Origin: Thermohalobaculum sp039180675
GTDB lineage: Bacteria; Pseudomonadota; Alphaproteobacteria; Rhodobacterales; Rhodobacteraceae
Assembly (NCBI GenBank): GCA_039180675.1
Contig: JBCDDC010000007.1
Span: 89,275 to 153,274 of the forward strand
Direction: 5' to 3'
Length of the DNA: 64,000 bases
The notes under the pieces are model-generated. The model was not told where the DNA came from and made no database searches. It saw only the letters and a program-made list of their open reading frames with translations. The translations under genes and the position numbers were made by a program. Each line of letters opens with the position of its first letter. The first letter of the stretch is position 1. Positions 53,266 through 61,655 of this stretch are shown here, in pieces.

Positions 53266-54162
53266 CTACCGGTCCAGTTCCCTGTGTCGAACCGTCGTGT
53301 GCCATCCGGCCTCCGCGAGATGCGTCCGAAGCTTCTCGGCGGTCGCGACAGAACGGTGGCGTCCGCCGGAGCAGCCAAGCGCGATCGAGAAGTAGGCCTT
53401 CCCCTCTTCCTTATATGCCGGCAGCAGCGTGAGCAGCAGATCCAGCACCCGATCGAAGAATCCCGGAAACTTGGGATCATCCGCGACAAAACCCTGTATC
53501 CGAGGATGGCGACCGTCAAGGGTGCGCAGGTCCTCTTTCCAGTAGGGGTTCTGCAGGAAGCGGCAATCCAGCACCATATCCGCCTCATGCGGTGCGCCGC
53601 GTTTGTAGGAGAACGACTGAACCGAAATCGAGAGGCCTGTCGACTGCGCGAGAGAGAAGCGCGACGTCATCTCTGCCTTCAATTGATGCGGCGTCATCTG
53701 CGTGGTGTCGATCACCACATTCGATAGATCACGGAGCGGGGGCAGGAGCGCGCGCTCACGTTCGATCCCGGTGGAGGGGTCGTCTTCGGGGGCTAGGGGG
53801 TGCCGCCGCCGGGTCTCGGAATACCGCTCAAGCAGCCGCTCGTCCGAGCAGTCGAAGAATACGATCTGCACGGGGAGTTGGGCGCGGGTCCGGAGTGTTT
53901 CGATCACCTCGCGCACTGCCCGAACCGCGAAGCCCCGGCTGCCCGGGGCTAGGCCAAGCGCGATTGGCCGTGCCGCTCCGCTCATCGGCGCGACGAGTTG
54001 TTCGATCAGGCTGATGGGAAAGTTATCGACCGCCTCATAACCCATATCTTCGAAGGCAGCGACGGCTGTCGAGCGGCCGGCACCCGACATGCCTGTGATA
54101 AGCACGACCTGGGGCACCTGCCGCGGATCGGGGTTCGCATCTGTCTTCGTCGGGTCGCTCAT
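53266..54162 (-). CDS. rapZ: RNase adapter / nucleotide-binding protein RapZ (YvcJ family)
   Basis: 298 residues from ATG 54162; a TTG 12 bases further gives a four-residue longer form. The N-terminal Walker A is GMSGAGRST (about 24-32), then VDNFPISLIEQL, the FFDCSDERLLERYSETRRRHPL segment and, in the C-terminal part, the cysteine-histidine block in IALGCSGGRHRSVA. In enterobacteria RapZ controls glucosamine-6-phosphate synthase mRNA decay; in alphaproteobacteria the role is less clear. Position between hprK and EIIA is the usual PTS context. Confidence 0.92.
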   Translation of the reverse strand: MSDPTKTDANPDPRQVPQVVLITGMSGAGRSTAVAAFEDMGYEAVDNFPISLIEQLVAPMSGAARPIALGLAPGSRGFAVRAVREVIETLRTRAQLPVQIVFFDCSDERLLERYSETRRRHPLAPEDDPSTGIERERALLPPLRDLSNVVIDTTQMTPHQLKAEMTSRFSLAQSTGLSISVQSFSYKRGAPHEADMVLDCRFLQNPYWKEDLRTLDGRHPRIQGFVADDPKFPGFFDRVLDLLLTLLPAYKEEGKAYFSIALGCSGGRHRSVATAEKLRTHLAEAGWHTTVRHRELDR

Positions 54163-54177
54163 CGCTCGTCGCAAGGG

Positions 54178-54627
54178 TTACTCGATTTTGTGGTCCTCAG
54201 GATCCAGCCAATCGCCCGTCACCGCCAGAAAGACGATGGGAGGGAGGTTTGAAAGGCTCTTCGCTGAGATGACCCTTACGCTATGGTCAAGCAAGACCCT
54301 GGAGCGAGAAACTGGCAAACGATCCTGTGTCTGCTCCTCAAGATCGACGATCAGACAGACCGGGGCCGTGGTGGTATGCCCCAGGCGCACCAAACCGGTG
54401 CCGTGCAGTTCAATCAGGCCTTTGATGCTGTCTGGGGCCGAGAGAAGCGGTGGCTTCGCGGGGCTGACGAGAGTTTGATCGTCGGAGATCAGCGTAGCGC
54501 CGCGCGAGATCAGATCGGCTGCCAGCGCGCTTTTTCCGCTGCCGCTTGGCCCCAGGATCAAAACCCCCTTACCGTTGATAGCAACTGCGCTGGCGTGGAG
54601 GCAGACGGGCTCCTGAACGCTTGTCAC
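54178..54627 (-). CDS. hprK: HPr kinase/phosphorylase, short alphaproteobacterial form
   Basis: 149 residues, only the C-terminal catalytic domain; the N-terminal domain of Firmicutes enzymes (about 130 residues) is absent, which is normal in this group. Walker A GPSGSGKS is at 26-33, and the ISDDQTLV segment follows. Asp and His residues around LHGTGLVRLG fit the catalytic site. It phosphorylates Ser46 of HPr. A GTG start overlaps the chvG stop in GTGA, so chvG and hprK are coupled, joining envelope sensing to the PTS set. Confidence 0.88.
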   Translation of the reverse strand: MTSVQEPVCLHASAVAINGKGVLILGPSGSGKSALAADLISRGATLISDDQTLVSPAKPPLLSAPDSIKGLIELHGTGLVRLGHTTTAPVCLIVDLEEQTQDRLPVSRSRVLLDHSVRVISAKSLSNLPPIVFLAVTGDWLDPEDHKIE

Positions 54628-56342
54628 GCGGGAAGTTCGAGAACGAAGCGCGCGCCCAGCGGCGGATCTCCGGGCCCTTCGCCCTCCTGATACACGTTCT
54701 CGGCCCAGATCTGCCCGTCATGCGCCTCGATGATCTGCTTTGAGATCGCGAGGCCGAGGCCCGAGTGGTTGCCGAAGCCCTGCGACTCGGGTCTCTCTGT
54801 GTAAAAGCGCTCAAAGACGCTGCTCAGGTTGTCAGCCGGAATGCCAGGTCCCTGATCCGTCACGCTCACGCGGACACCCGTCACGAGTCGTCTGCCCTCG
54901 ACCACGATCGTGGTCCCATCAGGCGAGAAGCTGAGTGCATTGTCCAGGAAGTTGGTCACGACCTGCGCTATCCGTCCCTCGAGTCCGCGTGCCTCAAAGC
55001 CCGATCGCGGCAAGTTCACCTCCACTTTCACCTTGCGGTCCTCGCCATGGCTGCGCGTGATCGACGAGAGCATCTCGACCAGCTCCGCAAGATCGAAGTG
55101 TTCCATCCGCTCGCGGACCAGTTCGGCGTCGAGGCGCGATGCATTGGAGATGTCTGTCACCAGCCGGTCCATGCGGCTGACGTCCTTTTGAATGACGTCG
55201 AGCAGTTTCTTTCGCTGTTCCGGCGTCTTGGCGTATTCCATGGTCTCGACGGCGGAGCGGAGCGAGGTCAGCGGGTTCTTGATCTCGTGAGCGACATCTG
55301 CGGCAAAGCTCTCAATCGCTTCGATCCGCTTGTAGAGCGCCTCGGTCATCCGGATCAGCGCGCCCGATAGGTCACCAATCTCGTCCGCCCGATGGGTCAG
55401 GTCGGGGATTTCGACCCGTTCGGGGTTCAAAGGACGCAGGGCATTGGTGCCTTCGCTGTCAGCCGCCAGAGCAAGTTTCCTGATCGGCCGCGCGATCGTG
55501 TTCGCGAGCAGGACGGACAGGGCGATCGATACCATCGTGGCGACAAAGAAAACCTGCAGGATCTTTAGCCGCTCGTTGCGGAGGATCGTGTTGATGTCGC
55601 CCCCCTCAGTCGAAAGCTGAAGCACGCCCAGAACCGTCTTGTAACGGCGCAGCGGCAACGCAACCGAGACGATCAGCTCACCCTCCTGATTCACCCGAAC
55701 CTGATGGGCGATCTGGCCAAGAGCAGCCGCAACGACCTCGCTATCCTCGGAAACGCCGTTGGGCGGGATCTCGTTGAAGACCTCCATCTCGTCCCGGAAG
55801 CTTTCGAGGAACCGCAGATAGGAGACTTCGATCCGCTCAAGAATGCTGTCGGGCGGCGCCAGTGTTTCCGGCGTGATCGGACGGACCTCGATCTGCGGCT
55901 GCTCAGGCGAGAGCACGCGCGTATCGCCAGTCAGCCGCCGTTCCCTGTCGAAAAGCCGGGCGCGCGCGCCGGTCGGCTCGGCCAGCCGCGTCAGGATTTC
56001 ATTGGCCTGCTCGGCATCGAAGCCGGGCGCTTCGTCCGGTGCGTTTGCTGCCTGATCAGCGATGGTGATCGCCATTATCTCGCCCTGCGTGACCAGCGCG
56101 TTCACCCGCTCTCCGATAAGCCCCTGGAGGAAAGAGTTCAGGATCAGAACGCCAAAGACGAGAAGCGCCAGACCCACCAGATTGAAAAAGATGATCCTGC
56201 GTTGCAGCGATGAGAACGGCGCAGATTGTTTGAGACCTTGGACGATACGCGCCCGCATCGTTGCCGGACGCGGCTTCCCGTCCAGCCCCTGCGGCCCGGG
56301 GCTGATTGCTTCAATGGCCTCACCCGCGCCGATCCGGCGCAT
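54624..56342 (-). CDS. chvG: Sensor histidine kinase ChvG (ExoS type)
   Basis: 572 residues from ATG 56342. Membrane helices at about 49-70 and 262-284 enclose a periplasmic sensor domain of about 190 residues. HAMP linker at about 285-345. H-box ADVAHEIKNPLTSLRSAVE has His352, and the catalytic domain shows NFLDNALSFSPDG, DQGPGIP and GLGLAISKQI. ChvG of rhizobia and Agrobacterium senses acid and envelope stress and is inhibited by periplasmic ExoR; no exoR gene is in the window. Its ATG shares a base with the chvI TGA. A GTG one codon upstream is an alternative start. Confidence 0.92.
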   Translation of the reverse strand: MRRIGAGEAIEAISPGPQGLDGKPRPATMRARIVQGLKQSAPFSSLQRRIIFFNLVGLALLVFGVLILNSFLQGLIGERVNALVTQGEIMAITIADQAANAPDEAPGFDAEQANEILTRLAEPTGARARLFDRERRLTGDTRVLSPEQPQIEVRPITPETLAPPDSILERIEVSYLRFLESFRDEMEVFNEIPPNGVSEDSEVVAAALGQIAHQVRVNQEGELIVSVALPLRRYKTVLGVLQLSTEGGDINTILRNERLKILQVFFVATMVSIALSVLLANTIARPIRKLALAADSEGTNALRPLNPERVEIPDLTHRADEIGDLSGALIRMTEALYKRIEAIESFAADVAHEIKNPLTSLRSAVETMEYAKTPEQRKKLLDVIQKDVSRMDRLVTDISNASRLDAELVRERMEHFDLAELVEMLSSITRSHGEDRKVKVEVNLPRSGFEARGLEGRIAQVVTNFLDNALSFSPDGTTIVVEGRRLVTGVRVSVTDQGPGIPADNLSSVFERFYTERPESQGFGNHSGLGLAISKQIIEAHDGQIWAENVYQEGEGPGDPPLGARFVLELPA

Positions 56343-57043
56343 CACACTTCGCGGTATCTGTATCCGACGCCGTAGAGGGTCTCGATCGAGTTGAACTCCT
56401 CATCGACCTTGCGGAACTTCTTTCGGATACGCTTGATATGGCTGTCGATTGTGCGGTCATCGACATAAACCTGGTCGTCGTAGGCCGCATCCATCAGGTT
56501 GTCGCGGCTTTTGACGAAGCCAGGGCGTTGCGCCAGCGAATGCAGGATCAGGAACTCGGTGACAGTCAGCGTCACGGGTTTGCCATCCCAGACAGAAGCG
56601 TGACGCATCGGGTCCATCTCGAGCTTACCACGCTTCAAGACCTTCTCGTTCTCAGAGCGTTCGATGGTGGAGTCGTTCATTGCTTCACGGCGGCGCAGAA
56701 CCGCCTTGATCCGCTCCACCAACAGGCGCTGGGAGAAAGGTTTGCGGATATAGTCGTCCGCCCCCATCCTGAGGCCGATCACCTCGTCGATCTCCTCGTC
56801 CTTCGAAGTCAGGAAGATCACCGGAAGATCCGAGTTCATGCGCAGCCTGCGCAGCAACTCCATCCCGTCCATCCGAGGCATCTTGATGTCGAACACCGCG
56901 AGATCCGGTGGTGCCTGCTGAAGCGCCGCGAGCGCCGCGGTACTGTCGGAGTATGTCTTTACGTCAAACCCCTCCGCCTCAAGCACCATAGAGACCGAGG
57001 TCAGGATGTTACGGTCGTCATCCACCAGAGTGATATTAGCCAT
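56342..57043 (-). CDS. chvI: Response regulator ChvI (OmpR family)
   Basis: 233 residues from ATG 57043, preceded by a near-perfect GGGGAGG site. Receiver domain: LVDDDRNILTS, phosphoacceptor Asp52 in AVFDIKMPRMDG, and KPFSQRLL. DNA-binding winged helix in the C-terminal 100 residues, ending in TLYGVGYRYRE. It is the first gene of a minus-strand operon of six (chvI, chvG, hprK, rapZ, EIIA, ptsH) and is divergent from pckA. It likely controls envelope and polysaccharide genes, and may touch the pckA promoter region. Confidence 0.93.
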   Translation of the reverse strand: MANITLVDDDRNILTSVSMVLEAEGFDVKTYSDSTAALAALQQAPPDLAVFDIKMPRMDGMELLRRLRMNSDLPVIFLTSKDEEIDEVIGLRMGADDYIRKPFSQRLLVERIKAVLRRREAMNDSTIERSENEKVLKRGKLEMDPMRHASVWDGKPVTLTVTEFLILHSLAQRPGFVKSRDNLMDAAYDDQVYVDDRTIDSHIKRIRKKFRKVDEEFNSIETLYGVGYRYREV

Positions 57044-57402
57044 TATGCCTCCCCCCCGATTTTCCATGAGGTTCCGGGGACTGCGTTTCTTGCCCGCTTA
57101 TGTGTATCATATTTGCACGGACGTGATCGGTTGGCAATTTTCCTGCGCCGCTTCTCGCATTTGTCGGACAATTAATTGCGAAGATGTAACGAGACGGGAC
57201 GCGCCTGCGTCATTTTAGGGGCGTTAACCAAAGCTTCAGGGCTAGACGCCGCTTGATGCGCTGCGCTAGACAGCCGCGATCAGCCGGGCTGGCGCGAGTC
57301 GGCCGCTCTCGCGCAATGTGGCCCGGATCGCGCAGGTGCCCAGAGGCCCCCGCCGAAAAAGAAAAATGTGTCCGGCCCAGCCGGAGCCGTGAGGAGATTC
57401 TG
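57044..57402. promoter_or_regulatory. Divergent chvI-pckA intergenic region (359 bases)
   Basis: No gene. The chvI side (57060-57200) is AT-rich, with tgtatcatatttgca and the palindrome CAATTAATTG at 57169-57178. The pckA side is GC-rich and ends with a GAGGAG ribosome site before ATG 57403. Open frame continues upstream of that ATG to about 57253 but is not a likely coding extension. Both promoters must be here; their positions cannot be given from sequence alone. Confidence 0.5.
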
Positions 57403-59007
57403 ATGGACTCGGGCGTGTTCAACCCCAACTGCCGCCTCGAAGATATGGGCCTGACCGGGCTTTTAGAAGTCCACTACAATCTGAACGAGGCAGGTCTTGT
57501 TCAGGCAGCCATCCAGCGGGGTGAGGGTGAACTCGGACAGGGCGGCACGTTTCTTTGCAACACGGGCAAGCACACTGGGCGCAGCCCCAAGGACAAGTTC
57601 GTTGTCCGCGAAGCGTCGGTCGAGAACGATGTCTGGTGGGACAACAACAAACCGATGAGCCCGGAGCATTTCGAGGTGCTCTATCAAGACATGCTGGCGC
57701 ATCTGAAGGGTCGGGAGATGTTCGTCCAGGACCTCTTCGCCGGCGCCGATCCCGACCACCGGCTCAACGTGCGGATGGTCAATGAGCTTGCATGGCACTC
57801 GCTTTTCATCCGCCACATGCTGCGCCGGCCCGAGCTCTCGGAGCTTTCAGACTTCGCCCCGGAGTTCACGGTTATCAACTGCCCAAGCTTCAAGGCCGAT
57901 CCCGCGCGCCATGGCTGCCGGTCAGAGACTGTCATCGCGGTCAGCTTCGAGCGCAAACTGATCCTCGTGGGGGACAGTTCCTACGCTGGCGAGAACAAGA
58001 AGGGCATCTTCTCCGTTCTGAATTTCATCCTGCCCGGCAAAGGCGTGATGCCGATGCATTGTTCCGCCAATCATGCCGTGGGCGACCCGGATGACGCAGC
58101 GGTTTTCTTCGGGCTCTCGGGCACCGGTAAGACGACGCTCTCGGCTGATCCAGACCGCATTCTTCTCGGCGATGACGAACATGGCTGGACCGACAGCGGC
58201 ATCTTCAATTTCGAGGGCGGCTGCTACGCAAAGACAATCAATCTCTCGGCCGACGCGGAACCGGAGATCTACGCGACCTGCTCCAAATTCGCGACCGTGA
58301 TCGAGAACATGGTCTACGATCCGCACACCAAGGAGCTGGACTATAAGGATGACAGCCTGACAACGAACATGCGCTGCGCCTACCCGCTCCACTACATCTC
58401 TAATGCATCCGAGACCGGCATGGCGGGCATCCCGAAGAACGTGGTGATGCTGACCTGCGACGCATTCGGCGTGATGCCTCCGATTGCGCGGCTGACGCCG
58501 GCGCAAGCGATGTATCACTTTCTGACCGGCTTCACCTCGAAGATGGCTGGGACCGAAAAGGGCGTGAATACCGCGCAGCCGACCTTCTCGACCTGCTTTG
58601 GCGCCCCCTTCATGACGAGGCGGCCCGAGGTGTACGGCGCGCTTCTCCGCGACAAGATAGCCACCACCGGCGCGCAATGCTGGCTGGTGAACACCGGCTG
58701 GACCGGGGGCGGCTACGGCGTGGGCTCGCGCATGCCGATCCGGGTGACCAGAACGCTGCTTTCCGCAGCACTCAACGGCTCGCTGAACGAGGTCGAATTC
58801 CGCATCGACCCGAATTTCGGTTTTGAAGTGCCGACTTTCTGCGAAGCGGTCTCGACTCCGATCCTGAATCCTCGCCAGACCTGGGAAGACGCAGACGCCT
58901 ATGACAAGCAGGCGGCCGAGCTGGTTGGGATGTTCGTCGAGAATTTCGCCCAGTACGAGGCGCATGTCGGAGAAGACGTTCGCGCAGTCGCCCTGAAGGC
59001 GGCCTGA
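57403..59007 (+). CDS. pckA: Phosphoenolpyruvate carboxykinase (ATP)
   Basis: 534 residues. It converts oxaloacetate and ATP to phosphoenolpyruvate, the entry step of gluconeogenesis. Motifs: NTGKHTGRSPKDKF, the ADPARHG loop, Walker A GLSGTGKT (237-244), the LLGDDEHGW metal site, and NVVMLTCDAFGVMPP. The ATG at 57403 follows GAGGAG; a frame open to 57253 would add 50 residues not seen in the family. It lies divergent from chvI, a linkage well known in alphaproteobacteria, and is followed ten bases later by the gamma-glutamyltransferase-family gene. Confidence 0.95.
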   Translation: MDSGVFNPNCRLEDMGLTGLLEVHYNLNEAGLVQAAIQRGEGELGQGGTFLCNTGKHTGRSPKDKFVVREASVENDVWWDNNKPMSPEHFEVLYQDMLAHLKGREMFVQDLFAGADPDHRLNVRMVNELAWHSLFIRHMLRRPELSELSDFAPEFTVINCPSFKADPARHGCRSETVIAVSFERKLILVGDSSYAGENKKGIFSVLNFILPGKGVMPMHCSANHAVGDPDDAAVFFGLSGTGKTTLSADPDRILLGDDEHGWTDSGIFNFEGGCYAKTINLSADAEPEIYATCSKFATVIENMVYDPHTKELDYKDDSLTTNMRCAYPLHYISNASETGMAGIPKNVVMLTCDAFGVMPPIARLTPAQAMYHFLTGFTSKMAGTEKGVNTAQPTFSTCFGAPFMTRRPEVYGALLRDKIATTGAQCWLVNTGWTGGGYGVGSRMPIRVTRTLLSAALNGSLNEVEFRIDPNFGFEVPTFCEAVSTPILNPRQTWEDADAYDKQAAELVGMFVENFAQYEAHVGEDVRAVALKAA

Positions 59008-59017
59008 GGGCCAGCCA

Positions 59018-60502
59018 ATGTCTCGCTTCGCCATTGCCTGCGGCCATCAGCGCACGGCCGCGGCGGCGGAAGCGGTTCTCAACGATGGTGGAAACGCTGC
59101 CGATGCGGCGATCGCCGCCGCCCTGATGACCATGGCTGCGGAGCCCGTTCTCGCCGGATTGCTCGGGGGCGGATTTGCGATGGTCGCATCCGGCGGCAAG
59201 ACCGAACTCCTCGATTTCTTCGTTCAGACCCCCAGGACCAAGGCGGATGAGATCGATTTCCGCTCCGTCCATGCCGATTTCGGCAGCGTCACCCAGGAGT
59301 TTCACATCGGCGCAGGTGCGATCGCGACCCCTGGCATCGCGGTCGGGCTGGCGGAACTTCACCAGCGTTGTGGGCGCGTGCCGTTTCGGGAACTTGCGGC
59401 ACCGGCGATCCAAGCCGCGCGGGAGGGTGTCGAGATAACGCCCTATCAGGCCCGGCTCGGTCGGATCATCTCGCCTATTCTGATGGCCTCGCCCGAGATG
59501 CGCGCGCTGATGTGCGATGACGACGGGCCGCTGCCCGCGGGTACGCCGCAGCGAAACCCGGAATTTGCCGATGTGCTGGAGGTCTACGGGCTTGAGGGTC
59601 CGCGTTTTGTCATGGAGGGGGAGGTCGGACAGGCGCTCATCGCGCTTGCGCGCGAGGGGGGGCACCTGACGGCCGGAGATCTGAAAGCCTATCTGCCGCG
59701 CTGGCGGAGGCCGTTGGTCTGCTCCCGGGGGGCGGCGCAGCTTAATCTGAACCCAGCACCTAGCCTTGGTGGTGTCCTCATTGCCCTCGCTTTGGACTTG
59801 ATGCCGGGCTCCGCGAGTGTGGTCGAGACGGCCAACGCCTTTGCGGCGACATCAAAGGCGCGGACGCAAACCGGTGACGAACCTCGTCTGCTGCTGGCGC
59901 CGGATCTGATCGAACGTTTGCGCAAGACGCTTGCCCGCCACCCGGCCTCGACCCGTGGCACCACCCATATCTCGGTGATCGATCAGGCGGGCATGGGGGT
60001 TGCCCTTACCCTTTCGAACGGCGAGGGGTGCGGGATGGTCGTGCCGGGCACTGGCATCGCGCCAAACAACATGCTGGGAGAGGAAGATCTAGTTCCTGGC
60101 GGCTGGCATTCCTGGGCGCCGGACACGCGGCTTGCATCGATGATGTGCCCGCTGGCCGTTCGCTGGCCGGACGGACGGATTGCCATACTGGGCTCGGGCG
60201 GGTCGAACCGGATCCGAACGGCACTGGCGCAGGTCCTCGCTCACCTAATCGATCGGGATATGCCGCTCGAGAATGCAATTCTCAGCCCGCGCCTGCATGT
60301 CGAAGGCGAGCGTCTCGATTTCGAGGAAACCGACCTCGCAGAGCAGGATCGTTTGGCCCTTCTGGATGCGTTTCCCGATGCGCTGGGCTGGGCTGAACCA
60401 TCGATGTTCTTCGGAGGCGTCCACGCTGCAATGCGCGCGGCGAACGGGAGTCTTACCGCCGCAGGGGACCCGCGCCGCGACGGTCTCGCGCTCGTCGTTT
60501 GA
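59018..60502 (+). CDS. Gamma-glutamyltransferase family protein
   Basis: 494 residues, shorter than exported GGT (about 580), and with no signal peptide, so it is probably cytoplasmic. The GGT fold is clear: AAAEAVLNDGGNAADAAIAA, the GIAVGLAELHQRCGR block, and the self-cleavage site with nucleophile Thr315 in STRGTTHISVIDQAG. The small subunit shows MMCPLAVRWPDGRIAI and GGSNRIRTALAQVL. It could hydrolyse a gamma-glutamyl or acyl compound. It may be cotranscribed with pckA, since only ten bases lie between. The substrate is unknown. Confidence 0.85.
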   Translation: MSRFAIACGHQRTAAAAEAVLNDGGNAADAAIAAALMTMAAEPVLAGLLGGGFAMVASGGKTELLDFFVQTPRTKADEIDFRSVHADFGSVTQEFHIGAGAIATPGIAVGLAELHQRCGRVPFRELAAPAIQAAREGVEITPYQARLGRIISPILMASPEMRALMCDDDGPLPAGTPQRNPEFADVLEVYGLEGPRFVMEGEVGQALIALAREGGHLTAGDLKAYLPRWRRPLVCSRGAAQLNLNPAPSLGGVLIALALDLMPGSASVVETANAFAATSKARTQTGDEPRLLLAPDLIERLRKTLARHPASTRGTTHISVIDQAGMGVALTLSNGEGCGMVVPGTGIAPNNMLGEEDLVPGGWHSWAPDTRLASMMCPLAVRWPDGRIAILGSGGSNRIRTALAQVLAHLIDRDMPLENAILSPRLHVEGERLDFEETDLAEQDRLALLDAFPDALGWAEPSMFFGGVHAAMRAANGSLTAAGDPRRDGLALVV

Positions 60503-60618
60503 GCAGTTTGGCTGAAGAGCGGCACTTTTTGTCGCAGCCATGAAAGATCACTGAACCGAGTCGGCTGCGAGATAGGCACTGCATGGCGGTTGCCCGGAGT
60601 AATCGAAGGAGCTGGGAG

Positions 60619-61509
60619 ATGAACATTGACAAAGTGAAGTCAGATTATCAGCGCGACGGCTACATCGTTCTCAAGCGCTTCATGCCGGACGAGCTGATCC
60701 GGGAATTGCGAGAGGAGACCAGCAGGTTCGTATCGTCTGCGCGTTCAAACAGCCTCGTCGGCGGCAATTTCGATGTGATCGAAACACCTGCCGGGCCGGA
60801 TCTGCGCCGGATCGCCGATCCCGAGCGCGCCTCCGCGGTCTATGACAAGGCGATGCGGTGGGAACCGCTCGTCGACCTCGTTTCCGAGCTTTTGGGCGGC
60901 ACCTGCCGCTTCGACCATGGCAAACTTAATTTCAAACCGCCCTCGGGTGGCGGCGCGCTCGATTGGCATCAGGACTACGCCTTCTATCCCCAAACCAATC
61001 AGAACATGCTCGCCGTCGGCATCATGATCGAGGATTGCACCGAAGAGAACGGGCCCTTGATGGTGATCCCAGGGTCTCATCGGAACACGGCCGGGCTGCA
61101 AGGCGGGCCGATCTTCGATCACCATCAGAACGGTGTATTCGTCGGGGGAGTGAAATCCGCGGCACTGGATGGCCTGGATGATGCGGCCGTTGCCCTGACC
61201 GCGCCGGCAGGTTCGATTTCGATCCACCACACGGCGATGTTCCATGCATCGACTGCGAATAGGAGCGCGCAGAACCGGCCGCTCTTGCTCTACAACTATT
61301 TCGCAGCCGACGCGTTTCCGATTTTCTACAATCATGACTGGGATGCATTCAACGCGCGGCTCTTGCGGGGAGAGGTGGTAGATACCCCCCGCTATGACCC
61401 GCTCCCCTGCAAGGTGCCACAACCTTTGCCCCAGGCGGCGGCTGACAGCCTTTCAGGGTCGATCTATGATGCACAGGCTCAGATGGAAGGTGGCGCAATT
61501 CTCACCTGA
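60619..61509 (+). CDS. Phytanoyl-CoA dioxygenase (PhyH) family protein
   Basis: 296 residues from ATG 60619, which follows a gaaggagctggg ribosome site. Non-haem Fe(II)/2-oxoglutarate oxygenase: iron ligands His117 and Asp119 in DWHQDYAFYP and a distal His208 in MFHASTANRS, with Arg219 in QNRPLLL for 2-oxoglutarate. GPLMVIPGSHR is the typical jelly-roll turn. These enzymes hydroxylate various small molecules; the substrate cannot be told. It is 116 bases after the GGT gene on the same strand and stands alone. Confidence 0.85.
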   Translation: MNIDKVKSDYQRDGYIVLKRFMPDELIRELREETSRFVSSARSNSLVGGNFDVIETPAGPDLRRIADPERASAVYDKAMRWEPLVDLVSELLGGTCRFDHGKLNFKPPSGGGALDWHQDYAFYPQTNQNMLAVGIMIEDCTEENGPLMVIPGSHRNTAGLQGGPIFDHHQNGVFVGGVKSAALDGLDDAAVALTAPAGSISIHHTAMFHASTANRSAQNRPLLLYNYFAADAFPIFYNHDWDAFNARLLRGEVVDTPRYDPLPCKVPQPLPQAAADSLSGSIYDAQAQMEGGAILT

Positions 61510-61655
61510 GCTGAGGCGCAAGGAAATTCCAAGTTGCGACAAGTTAGCGTAACTTCCTTGCGCATGGATGTTGACCAAGCCTGCCGCATTGGATAGGGCT
61601 TTTCGCAGCCGCACAACACCGCGGCGCCTACGAGCCAGCGCCAGGGACAAAGCCC

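Noticed and set aside
57922..59034. Minus-strand frame of 370 codons opposite pckA
   Set aside because: It mirrors pckA, whose motifs are complete; nothing protein-like is seen.
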